Shown: in pieces, positions 40,029 to 47,485 of the stretch
Position numbering within the stretch: position 1 is the first letter of the stretch
Layout of the letters: every line of letters begins with the position of its first letter
Assembly: GCF_003047285.1 (NCBI RefSeq)
Contig: NZ_PZYX01000006.1
Span: 124,001 to 188,000 of the forward strand
DNA length: 64,000 nt
Reading direction: 5' to 3'
Source of the DNA: Nocardioides allogilvus
GTDB taxonomy: Bacteria > Actinomycetota > Actinomycetes > Propionibacteriales > Nocardioidaceae
Made by a program: the position numbers and the translations under genes
Notes under the pieces: model-generated
The model's database searches: none
What the model saw: only the letters and a program-made list of their open reading frames with translations
What the model was told of the DNA's origin: nothing

Positions 40029-41503
40029 GCGGGCTGCTCGTCGCCGGCACCACCTCCGACGCCGGCAAGAGCGTCGTGACGACCGGCCTGTGCCGCGCCT
40101 TCGCGCGGCGCGGGGTGAGCGTGGCGCCGTACAAGGCCCAGAACATGTCGAACAACTCGATGGTCTGCGAGGCGGCCGACGGCACGACCGCGGAGATCGG
40201 CCGCGCGCAGTGGGTGCAGGCGCTCGCCGCGAAGGTGACGCCCGAGCCCGCGATGAACCCCGTCCTGCTCAAGCCCGGCTCCGACCGCCGCAGCCACGTC
40301 GTGCTGATGGGGCAGCCCGCGGGCGACGTCTCCTCGAGCGACTGGCAGACCGGCCGGCGGCACCTCGCGCAGGCCGCGCACGCGGCGTACGACGACCTGT
40401 CCGCGCGCTTCGAGGTCGTCGTCGCCGAGGGCGCCGGCAGCCCGACCGAGATCAACCTGCGCGCCAGCGACTACGTCAACATGGGCCTCGCCCGGCACGC
40501 GTCGATCCCGACCGTGGTGGTCGGCGACATCGACCGGGGCGGGGTGTTCGCGGCGATGTTCGGGACGGTCGCGCTGCTGGACGCCGCGGACCAGGCGCTG
40601 GTCGCGGGGTTCGTCGTCAACAAGTTCAGGGGCGACCTCGACCTGCTCTCCCCCGGGCTCGATTCGCTGTCGTCGCTGACCGGGCGGCGGGTCTACGGCG
40701 TGCTGCCGTGGGACCCGACGCTGTGGCTGGACTCGGAGGACGCGCTCGACCTCGACGGGCGGCGCAGTGACTCCGGCGCACGCTGCCGCGTGGCGGTCGT
40801 GCGACTGCCGCGGATCAGCAACTTCACCGACGTCGACGCGCTCGGGCTCGAGCCCGGTCTCGACGTGGTGTTCGCCGCCGACCCGCGCGACCTCGCCGAC
40901 GCCGACCTGATCGTGCTGCCCGGCACCCGCGCCACGATCAGCGACCTCGCCTGGCTGCGCTCGCGCGGGCTCGACGTCGCGATCCGCGCCCACGCGGCTC
41001 GTGGCCGGCCGGTGCTCGGCATCTGCGGCGGCTTCCAGATGCTCGGTGCGTCGGTCAGCGATCCGTCCGGTGTCGAGGGCGCTCCAGGCGTCACGGTCGA
41101 CGGGCTCGGGCTGCTCGACGTCACCACCTCGTTCTCGCCCGAGAAGGTCCTGCGCCTTCCGGTCGGTACGGCGCTGGGCGTCGACGCCTCGGGCTACGAG
41201 ATCCACCACGGGCGGATCACGGTCGGCTCCGGCGAGGCGTTCCTCGGCGGAGTGCGGTCCGGCTCGGTCTTCGGCACGATGTGGCACGGCAGCCTGGAGG
41301 GCGATGACCTCCGGCGCGCGTTCCTGTCTTCTGCGCTCGGCCTGGAGCCGTCCGCTGTTTCCTTCCCCGCTGCCCGGTCGGCCCGGCTCGACCGGCTCGG
41401 CGACCTCGTCGAGGAGCACCTCGACGTCGACGCCTTGCTCGCGCTCGCCCGCTCCGGCGCCCCGTCGGGGCTGCCGGTCCTGCCTCCCGGAGGTGCCGCA
41501 TGA
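40025..41503 (+). CDS. cobQ: Cobyric acid synthase CobQ
   Basis: 492 residues. It amidates side chains b, d, e and g of adenosylcobyrinate a,c-diamide with glutamine and ATP. The N-terminal dethiobiotin-synthetase-like domain has [20 protein letters not shown] (P-loop, about 7-26), [10 protein letters not shown] and [12 protein letters not shown]. The C-terminal glutaminase has Cys334 in GICGGFQML and His394 in YEIHHGR. The glutaminase lacks the usual second His/Glu pair as expected for the CobQ/CobB type. ATGA overlaps join it to cobF and cobK. Confidence 0.97.
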   Translation: MSGLLVAGTTSDAGKSVVTTGLCRAFARRGVSVAPYKAQNMSNNSMVCEAADGTTAEIGRAQWVQALAAKVTPEPAMNPVLLKPGSDRRSHVVLMGQPAGDVSSSDWQTGRRHLAQAAHAAYDDLSARFEVVVAEGAGSPTEINLRASDYVNMGLARHASIPTVVVGDIDRGGVFAAMFGTVALLDAADQALVAGFVVNKFRGDLDLLSPGLDSLSSLTGRRVYGVLPWDPTLWLDSEDALDLDGRRSDSGARCRVAVVRLPRISNFTDVDALGLEPGLDVVFAADPRDLADADLIVLPGTRATISDLAWLRSRGLDVAIRAHAARGRPVLGICGGFQMLGASVSDPSGVEGAPGVTVDGLGLLDVTTSFSPEKVLRLPVGTALGVDASGYEIHHGRITVGSGEAFLGGVRSGSVFGTMWHGSLEGDDLRRAFLSSALGLEPSAVSFPAARSARLDRLGDLVEEHLDVDALLALARSGAPSGLPVLPPGGAA

Positions 41504-42234
41504 GGTTGCTGCTGCTCGGTGGCACGAGCGAGGCCCGCGCGCTCGCCGCCGATCTCGTCGACGCCGGCATCGACGTCACCTCCTCGCTCGCGGGACGAGT
41601 CGCCCGGCCGCGCCTGCCCGTCGGGAAGGTCCGCATCGGCGGCTTCGGCGGTGTTCTCGGGCTCCGTGCGGCGCTGGCCGACTACGACGCCGTCGTCGAC
41701 GCGACCCACCCGTTCGCGCTCGGGATGAGCACCAACGCCGCCGCCGCGTGCACGGACGTCCCGCTGCTGCGCCTCGAACGTCCCGGCTGGGCGCCCGACC
41801 CGGCCTGGCACCACGTCGACACCCACGCTGCGGCCGCGACCGCGGCGGCCTCGCTGGGATCGCGTCCGTTCCTCACCGTCGGGCGGCAGGAGCTGGCCCG
41901 CTTCGTCCCTGCGCTCGGGGGCCTCCCGGCGCTGGCGCGCGTCGTCGACGTACCCACGATCCAGCTCCCGCCTGCCTGGCAGCTGGTCACCGACCGCGGG
42001 CCCTACACGCTGGCCGCCGAGCTCGACGTGCTGCGCGAGCACCGCACCGACGTGCTGGTCACCAAGGACTCCGGCGGGTCCTACACCCGGCCCAAGCTGG
42101 ACGCGGCGGCCGAGCTCGGCGTCGCCGTCGTCGTCGTACGCCGACCGCCCGCCCCCGCAGGGGTGCGGACCGTGCACGACGTGGCCGACGCGGTCGCCTG
42201 GGTGAAGTCCTTGTCATGCAGGGAGCTGGCATGA
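41500..42234 (+). CDS. cobK: Cobalt-precorrin-6A / precorrin-6A reductase CobK
   Basis: 244 residues. It reduces precorrin-6A to precorrin-6B with NADPH. Family features are the N-terminal [17 protein letters not shown] (about 3-19), [38 protein letters not shown] (about 67-84), [11 protein letters not shown], and [17 protein letters not shown] (about 187-203). It is in the middle of the cobN operon, with 4-nt overlaps on both sides. Confidence 0.95.
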   Translation: MRLLLLGGTSEARALAADLVDAGIDVTSSLAGRVARPRLPVGKVRIGGFGGVLGLRAALADYDAVVDATHPFALGMSTNAAAACTDVPLLRLERPGWAPDPAWHHVDTHAAAATAAASLGSRPFLTVGRQELARFVPALGGLPALARVVDVPTIQLPPAWQLVTDRGPYTLAAELDVLREHRTDVLVTKDSGGSYTRPKLDAAAELGVAVVVVRRPPAPAGVRTVHDVADAVAWVKSLSCRELA

Positions 42235-42749
42235 AGGTCCTCGTCACCGGCGGCGTGCGCTCGGGAAAGTCGCGGCACGCGGAGTCGCTGCTGTCGTCGT
42301 GCACGACGGTCACCTACGTCGCGCCCGGGCCGAGCGACGACACCGATCCCGACTGGGTCGCGCGGATCGCCGCGCATCGGGTGCGCCGGCCCTCATCGTG
42401 GGTGACGCTCGAGACGTCCGACCTGAGCGACGCCCTGGCCGTCGACGGGCCGGTCCTCGTCGACTGCCTCGGCACCTGGCTGACCGCCGTGCTGGACGCG
42501 CACTCGTTGTGGGACGCGCCCTCCGACTCCGTGACCGCAGTCGTCGACGGCCTGCTCGACGAGGTCGTCGCGGTGCTGGCCACGCGGGGAGACGTGGTGC
42601 TGGTGACCAACGAGGTCGGGCTGGGCGTCATCCCGTCCCACCGCTCCGGACGGCTCTTCCGCGACCTGCTCGGGCTGGTCAACCAGCGGCTCGCGACGGC
42701 CTGCGACGAGGTGCACCTCGTGGTCGCCGGTCGGGTGCTGCGGCTGTGA
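42231..42749 (+). CDS. cobU: Adenosylcobinamide kinase / guanylyltransferase CobU
   Basis: 172 residues. It phosphorylates adenosylcobinamide and then transfers GMP to it. The P-loop [12 protein letters not shown] is at about 7-18. The nucleotide-accepting His is in [16 protein letters not shown] (about residue 47). [14 protein letters not shown] is the second nucleotide motif and [20 protein letters not shown] the third. The length is typical. The start forms ATGA with cobK. The GTPase and kinase steps are shared by de novo synthesis and salvage. Confidence 0.96.
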   Translation: MKVLVTGGVRSGKSRHAESLLSSCTTVTYVAPGPSDDTDPDWVARIAAHRVRRPSSWVTLETSDLSDALAVDGPVLVDCLGTWLTAVLDAHSLWDAPSDSVTAVVDGLLDEVVAVLATRGDVVLVTNEVGLGVIPSHRSGRLFRDLLGLVNQRLATACDEVHLVVAGRVLRL

Positions 42750-43441
42750 GCGCGCTGGTGCTGGTCGGGATGTCGGTCACCGACGTGGACCGCCGCTCGT
42801 CGTTGCTGGCTGAGGCCGCCTCCCGACAAGCCTCCGTGGCCTTCCTGCAGATGGGCGACCCGTCGCTGTCGCTGGAGCTGACCCGGTTGGCGGATCTGGG
42901 GGCCTCCTCGATCACGCTGGTCGGGGTCAACCTCGGGCCGCTCGCGCCCGCGCACTCGTGGCTGCGGCGGATCGCCGGCCACTGGTGGCGTGAGCGCGCG
43001 GGCGCCCGCCCGGTCGTCACCGTCGCGACGCGGCTGGTCACGTCACTGTCGTCCGTCGACGACGTGCTGCTCGAGGTGAAGCCGATCACCGGGGCCGAAG
43101 CCGGCGTCATGTCCGCCGCCTGGGAGTCCGTCCCGGGCCATGTGCGGCAGGTGCTGATCTGCCGCGGGCCGCGCTGCACCGCTGTCGGGTCGGAGGAGTC
43201 CATGCGCGCGCTGGTCCTCGGGCTGGCGCAGGCCGGGCTGGGCGACGACGACGTGCTCGTCACCCACACCGGCTGCCAGTTCCCCTGCAACCAGGCTCCC
43301 GTCGTCAGCGTCCAGCCCGACGACGTCTGGTACGGCGCCGTCGACCCTGCCGCCGCCGAGACGATCGTGCGCTCGCACCTGGTCGAGGGCGTGCCCCTCG
43401 AGAGCCACCGGCTGCCGCGCGAAGTTCATTTACGTAAATGA
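42746..43441 (+). CDS. CbiX-like domain fused to thioredoxin-like 2Fe-2S ferredoxin
   Basis: 231 residues from GTG 42746 (GTGA with cobU). The N-terminal half (about 1-130) has the layout of a CbiX/sirohydrochlorin chelatase domain (LVLVGMSVTDVDRRSSLLAE, VAFLQMGDPSLSLELTRLAD, GVNLGPLAPAHSWLRR), but the usual HGSR metal motif is replaced by GMSVT. The C-terminal half has CRGPRC and GCQFPCNQAP, the four Cys of a thioredoxin-like 2Fe-2S ferredoxin. The chelatase part is probably inactive, and CobN does this job. The ferredoxin could deliver electrons in the pathway, for instance for cobalt reduction or CobG (inference). The gene ends inside a 32-bp palindrome. Confidence 0.8.
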   Translation: MSALVLVGMSVTDVDRRSSLLAEAASRQASVAFLQMGDPSLSLELTRLADLGASSITLVGVNLGPLAPAHSWLRRIAGHWWRERAGARPVVTVATRLVTSLSSVDDVLLEVKPITGAEAGVMSAAWESVPGHVRQVLICRGPRCTAVGSEESMRALVLGLAQAGLGDDDVLVTHTGCQFPCNQAPVVSVQPDDVWYGAVDPAAAETIVRSHLVEGVPLESHRLPREVHLRK

Positions 43442-43449
43442 ACTTCGCG
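43418..43449. terminator. Perfect 32-bp palindrome at convergent gene ends
   Basis: Sixteen bases on each side of the point between 43433 and 43434 pair perfectly without a loop, from CGCGAAGTTC at the left to GAACTTCGCG at the right, with ATTTACGTAAAT in the centre. It covers the last eight codons including the stop of the ferredoxin gene and ends 8 nt before the cbtA stop. A bidirectional terminator is most likely. The AT-rich centre is unusual for this DNA. Confidence 0.6.
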
Positions 43450-43457
43450 GGACACCC

Positions 43458-44249
43458 CTAGAGGCTGGCGGCGAGCTCCCGCCGCTGCGCGACGGCGCTC
43501 TCCTGCGCGTAGAGCCGGATGACCAGCCCGGTCAGCGCCACCCCGAGGACGCCCCAGAGCGTGGCCAGCGTCAGCACCGACGACAGCCGGAAGGACCACA
43601 GGGTGTCGGCGGGGAAGTCGCCCAGCTCGTTGACGGGGGCGAACACCAGCGCGGCGACGACGACCACGACGAGGTAGGCGGCGGCACCGAGGACCACGCC
43701 GCCGAACGTCCCGATCCTCGTGCGCAGCCGGCAGGCGGCGTACGTCGCCAGCGCGGCCGCCGCGACCGAGAGCAGCAGGAAGCCGAAGTAGAGAGCGGTC
43801 CGGTCCCCGATGGTGTCGCCGCTGCCGACGGCAGGCGGGGTGGCGGGGTACTTCAGGAACGGCACCAGCGCGACCGCCACGAAGCCGATCAGCGCGACGA
43901 GAGCCGTCGACTGCCCGGGCAGCAGCCGGCCGAGGCGACCGAGGGTTCCAGCGGCGACCAACGAGACCAGGCCGCCCAGGGCGACGCCGATCGCGAGCGA
44001 GCCGGTCAGCAGTCCCCAGGTCGACTGGTTGGTGCGGGAGACCTCGAAGACCTCGTCCTCGGCGCCGGCAGCGTCGGCCTCGTCGTGTGAGTGGCTGTGC
44101 CCGTCGGAGGCGGTCGCTGCTCCCGCTTCCTCCAGCGCGATCGCCGACTCGACGTGGGGCTCGCCGACCACGTTGGCCACGAGGAAGGCGGCCAGGCCGG
44201 CGATCAGGCCGGCCAGCAGGCCGCGGACAAGAAATGCGCGTGCGTTCAT
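43458..44249 (-). CDS. cbtA: Cobalt transporter subunit CbtA
   Basis: 263 residues. It opens with MNARAFLVRGLLAGLIAGLA and has 5-6 membrane helices (about 8-28, 78-103, 113-132, 153-172, 180-205 and 228-248). A His-rich periplasmic loop (DGHSHSHDEAD, about 49-59) is a probable metal site. CbtA and CbtB form a predicted cobalt uptake system that is regulated by cobalamin riboswitches. It is 113 nt after cbtB on the same strand, with its own GGAAA-type Shine-Dalgarno. Confidence 0.92.
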   Translation of the reverse strand: MNARAFLVRGLLAGLIAGLAAFLVANVVGEPHVESAIALEEAGAATASDGHSHSHDEADAAGAEDEVFEVSRTNQSTWGLLTGSLAIGVALGGLVSLVAAGTLGRLGRLLPGQSTALVALIGFVAVALVPFLKYPATPPAVGSGDTIGDRTALYFGFLLLSVAAAALATYAACRLRTRIGTFGGVVLGAAAYLVVVVVAALVFAPVNELGDFPADTLWSFRLSSVLTLATLWGVLGVALTGLVIRLYAQESAVAQRRELAASL

Positions 44250-44362
44250 TGAGTTTTCCGTTTCCAGGGGTCGCCGACAGACACCGGGGCGCGCGTCAGC
44301 GCGCGCTCGCCCGGGCGGCGAGAAGAGAGGAGAAGTGGTGCTACCGGGTGATCAGTGACTGA

Positions 44363-44581
44363 TCAGTGGCAGGGGTAGCCCATGAGGTGCCGTGCGTCGT
44401 GGACCCACTCGTGGATCGCGGTGCCCGCGGGGATCGAGACGGCGCCCTGGTCGGCGCTGATGAAGAAGATGACCAGCGACCCGAGCAGTCCGAAGAAGAG
44501 CGCCCAGGGGGCCAGCTCCCGGAGCTCGACGGTGGGGAGAGCGGGGGCACCGGTGACCGGGGCCGCGACAGAATGCGACAT
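44363..44581 (-). CDS. cbtB: Cobalt transporter subunit CbtB
   Basis: 72 residues with one membrane helix (about 25-44, PWALFFGLLGSLVIFFISAD) and the C-terminal metal motif HEWVHDARHLMGYPCH (His, His, His, Cys, His), the hallmark of CbtB. The start at 44581 has a GAGGAGG Shine-Dalgarno. The gene is directly controlled by the riboswitch at 44626-44724. Its last codons lie in a 17-bp inverted repeat (44349-44365, TGATCAGT-G-ACTGATCA) that may be a weak terminator or processing site before cbtA. Confidence 0.93.
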   Translation of the reverse strand: MSHSVAAPVTGAPALPTVELRELAPWALFFGLLGSLVIFFISADQGAVSIPAGTAIHEWVHDARHLMGYPCH

Positions 44582-44591
44582 GTGTCCTCCT

Positions 44592-44611
44592 CAGGGATGC
44601 GTGCGTCCCTG
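44592..44611 (-). promoter_or_regulatory. Hairpin next to the cbtB ribosome site
   Basis: CAGGGA and TCCCTG pair over an 8-nt loop directly before the AGGAGG of cbtB. Since it follows the riboswitch, it is a candidate expression platform. Confidence 0.5.
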
Positions 44612-44625
44612 GTTGTTGGGGTTGG

Positions 44626-44724
44626 ACGACCACGCGGGTCTGACTCCACCACCCGGCCCGAAGGCTGAGGCGATGTCACAGTAGCGCGACTGTGCCGGAA
44701 TTCCACCGGCTTCCATGTGGTCGT
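44626..44724 (-). promoter_or_regulatory. Cobalamin riboswitch upstream of cbtBA
   Basis: On the minus strand the core GGAAGCCGGTGGAATTCCGG, the CTACTGTGAC box and GAGTCAGACCC are present. The closing stem CGACCAC (44627-44633 on plus) pairs with GTGGTCG (44717-44723). It should shut off cobalt uptake when cobalamin is plentiful. Its 5' end lies just after the cbiB stop. Confidence 0.92.
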
Positions 44725-44730
44725 TGACGC

Positions 44731-45672
44731 TCACCCTAGCGGACCGCGGACCCGCTTGGTCCACCCGCCACGGACCGAAATCGCGGCCGTCGTCAGGGCC
44801 GCGAGAAGGCCCACGCGCCGCGCCAGCACTGTGGATCGGGTGATGTCGTCGGGCCGCGCGTCGCGGCCGTCCCCCATCACCGCGCGATGCTCGACCCGCT
44901 CGCCGTAGTAGGTGTTCGTGCCGCCCAGCCGGATGCCCAGGGCGCCCGCGAAGGCCGACTCGACGACGCCGCCGTTGGGGCTCGGGTGGTCGGCCGCGTC
45001 GCGGCGCCAGGTCTGCAGGGCGACCTTCGCCCGCCCGGGTGCGGCGGCCATCACCAGCAGTCCCGAGAGCCGCGAACCGGGCAGGTTCGCGACGTCATCG
45101 AGGCAAGCCGAGGCCCAGCCGAAGTTCTCGTAGCGGGCGTTGTGGTGACCCACCATCGCGTCAAGGGTGTTGACCGCGCGGTAGCCGAGGAGACCCGGCA
45201 CACCGCACACCGCTCCCCACACCAGCGGGGCGACGACAGCGTCGGAGGTGTTCTCCGCGACCGACTCGACGACCGCCCGCGCAACCTCCGACTCGTCGAG
45301 CGCGGCCGTGTCGCGACCGACGAGGTGGGTGAGCCGTTGCCGCGCCGCGGGCAGGTCGGCGGCCACGAGCCGGGTGTGTACGGCGAGCGCTTCGCGTTCC
45401 AGTGACCGCCCGCCGAGCACGGCCCACGTCGCGACCGCCGTGGTGAGGACACGGGCCGCCCGGGGACGCTCGGCGAGCAGGCCGAGCACGACCGCGCCAC
45501 CGACGAGGATGCCGGTGTGCGCGACTCCGCGCGCCCGCGAGTCGGCGTACAGGATGCGCTCGAGGGACGACGCCGTCGTGCCGAAGCCGGCGACGGGGTG
45601 GAAGCGCTGCGGGTCGCCGAAGGCTCGGTCGGCGGCCCAGCCGAGCAGCAGCCCGGCGGCGCGGGCCCTCAT
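44731..45672 (-). CDS. cbiB: Adenosylcobinamide-phosphate synthase CbiB/CobD
   Basis: 313 residues, membrane protein. It attaches the aminopropanol arm to adenosylcobyric acid. Motifs are GDPQRFHPVAGFGTTASSLE (about 19-38), VARAVVESVAENTSDAVVAP (about 129-148), YRAVNTLDAMVGHHNARYEN (about 164-183), ANLPGSRLSGLL and HPSPNGGVVESAFAGALGIR (about 226-245). Its ATG overlaps the cobS stop (ATGA). It is the last gene of the chlID operon. The cbtB riboswitch begins right after its stop. Confidence 0.95.
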   Translation of the reverse strand: MRARAAGLLLGWAADRAFGDPQRFHPVAGFGTTASSLERILYADSRARGVAHTGILVGGAVVLGLLAERPRAARVLTTAVATWAVLGGRSLEREALAVHTRLVAADLPAARQRLTHLVGRDTAALDESEVARAVVESVAENTSDAVVAPLVWGAVCGVPGLLGYRAVNTLDAMVGHHNARYENFGWASACLDDVANLPGSRLSGLLVMAAAPGRAKVALQTWRRDAADHPSPNGGVVESAFAGALGIRLGGTNTYYGERVEHRAVMGDGRDARPDDITRSTVLARRVGLLAALTTAAISVRGGWTKRVRGPLG

Positions 45673-46430
45673 GAGAGCCCCACCAGGAGGGCGGCGAGGG
45701 CGAGCTCGATCGCGGCCCCGAAGACGTCACCGGTGACCCCGCCGAAGCGACGGGTGGTGCGGGCGATGACCGCGACCACGACCCCCAGCGCGAGGGCCGC
45801 CGCGAGCGTGCCGCGCCACCACGGCAGGCCGGCCCAGGCACAGGTCACCGCGAGCAGGAGGCCGACGACGAGCCACACGAGGAGGACGACCGCACGCGGC
45901 ACGGTCCGGGTGTAGGTCAGCCCCAGCCCGTCGGCACGAGCAGCCGGGACCCCCCGCGCGCAGCACACCACCAGCGCCGCACGCGACAGGCAGACGGCGA
46001 CACCGGCGAGGACGGCGCCGCGCCACGACACGGAGAGCACCGAGGCCAGCGCAGCGACCTGGAGTCCGAGCACCAGCACCACCGCCACGACGCCGGCCGG
46101 ACCGGACGTGCCCGACTTCATCACCTCGAGCGACCGTGAGCGGTCGTAGGACGCGGCCAGCCCGTCGACGGTGTCGGAGAGCCCGTCGAGGTGGAAGGCG
46201 CGGTTGCCGAGGACGACGGCGCCGACGGCGAGCAGCGCGGTGACGAGGGGCGGCAGCCCCAGCCACTGGCCGGCCAGCACGACGCCGACGACCACGAGTC
46301 CGAGGGGCAGCACCGCGAGCGGCGCGAGCAGCATCGCGGCCGCGGCCCGCCGGCGATCGACGCGGGACAGCGGACGCACCGGGATCGCGGTCAGCGTCCC
46401 GACCGCGAGCCGCCATGCATCGATGAGCAT
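45669..46430 (-). CDS. cobS: Adenosylcobinamide-GDP ribazoletransferase CobS
   Basis: 253 residues with about 7 membrane helices. It joins adenosylcobinamide-GDP with alpha-ribazole. The conserved catalytic block is FHLDGLSDTVDGLAASYDRS (about 78-97), followed by RSLEVMKSGTSGPAGVVAV. The start ATG at 46430 overlaps the cobT stop by one base (TGATG), so CobS and CobT are co-translated. The 1-nt coupling and gene order T-S-B are conserved in many actinobacteria. Confidence 0.95.
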   Translation of the reverse strand: MLIDAWRLAVGTLTAIPVRPLSRVDRRRAAAAMLLAPLAVLPLGLVVVGVVLAGQWLGLPPLVTALLAVGAVVLGNRAFHLDGLSDTVDGLAASYDRSRSLEVMKSGTSGPAGVVAVVLVLGLQVAALASVLSVSWRGAVLAGVAVCLSRAALVVCCARGVPAARADGLGLTYTRTVPRAVVLLVWLVVGLLLAVTCAWAGLPWWRGTLAAALALGVVVAVIARTTRRFGGVTGDVFGAAIELALAALLVGLS

Positions 46431-47485
46431 CAGGGCATGAGCTCCGAGAGCAGCGCGACGTCGCGCAACAGGGCGGCGGCACTGCGCACGACCGGGACGG
46501 CGGCGACGGCGCCCGAGCCCTCGCCGAGTCGCAGCCCGAGGTCGAGGAGCGGCTCGAGTCCCATCTTCGCCAGCGCGAGGGACTGGGCCGGCTCGGTGGA
46601 GCGGTGGCCGGCGGCGTACCACCCCGCAGCGCCGGGCTCGATGCGATCGGCGGTGAGCGCGCAGGCGACGCTCATCAGGCCGTCGAGCAGCACCGGTCGG
46701 CCCTCCTGGGCGGCCGCGAGCAGGAAGCCGGTGCTCGCGGCGAGGTCGGCGCTGCCGAGGGCGGCGAGCGTCTCGATCGGGTCGTCGGTGCGGGCGCCGG
46801 CGCGGGCCAGTGCGGCGTCGATCACCGCTGTCTTGTGCAGCAGCGCCGCGTCGTCGATGCCGGTGCCGCGACCCACGACCTCCGAGGCGGGCAGGCCGAG
46901 CCCGGCCGCGACCAGGGCCGCGGCGGGGGTGGTGTTGCCGATGCCCATGTCGCCGCTGATCAGCAGCTGCGCGCCGGCGGCGATCTCCTCGCGGGCGACC
47001 GCCGCACCAGCGGCCAGGGCGGCCCGGGTCTCCTCGAGGGTCAGGGCGTCCTCGAGGTGGATGGCGCCGCTGCCACGACGGATCTTGTGCGCGGTCAGGG
47101 CGTCGCGCACCTCCGGCGCGAGGTCCTCGAAGTCCTCGTCCACGCCGAGGTCGAGCACGCGCACGGCGACGCCGTGGGCGCCGGCCAGCGCGTTGACGCC
47201 CGCCTTGCCGAGCAGGAAGGTCCGCACCATCGCGCCGGTGATCGCCGGCGGGAAGGCCGACACTCCGTGGCCGGCAACGCCGTGGTCACCCGCGAAGATG
47301 ACGAGCCGGACGTTGTCGACCGGCACCGGCGGCACCTGGCCCTGGCAGGCCGCGACCCACACGGCGAGGTCGCCGAGCCGGCCGAGCGCACCGGGCGGGG
47401 TGGCGAGCGCGGCCAGCCGCTTGGTGGCGTGGGTGCGGGCGATGTCGGAGGGGGCGGCGACGTAGGCCATGGCGGGGTCCTTCAT
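46430..47485 (-). CDS. cobT: Nicotinate-nucleotide--DMB phosphoribosyltransferase CobT
   Basis: About 351 residues. It makes alpha-ribazole phosphate from nicotinate mononucleotide and dimethylbenzimidazole. Motifs are TPPGALGRLGDLAVWVAACQ (about 29-48), VIFAGDHGVAGHGVSAFP (about 62-79), ISGDMGIGNTTPAAALVAA (about 174-192, GxxGNTT), GRGTGIDDAAL and the catalytic Glu region near VVRSAAALLRD. Start 47485 forms ATGA with the CobBC fusion. ATG 47470, five codons later, has a better AAGGA spacing and is an alternative. Confidence 0.95.
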   Translation of the reverse strand: MKDPAMAYVAAPSDIARTHATKRLAALATPPGALGRLGDLAVWVAACQGQVPPVPVDNVRLVIFAGDHGVAGHGVSAFPPAITGAMVRTFLLGKAGVNALAGAHGVAVRVLDLGVDEDFEDLAPEVRDALTAHKIRRGSGAIHLEDALTLEETRAALAAGAAVAREEIAAGAQLLISGDMGIGNTTPAAALVAAGLGLPASEVVGRGTGIDDAALLHKTAVIDAALARAGARTDDPIETLAALGSADLAASTGFLLAAAQEGRPVLLDGLMSVACALTADRIEPGAAGWYAAGHRSTEPAQSLALAKMGLEPLLDLGLRLGEGSGAVAAVPVVRSAAALLRDVALLSELMP

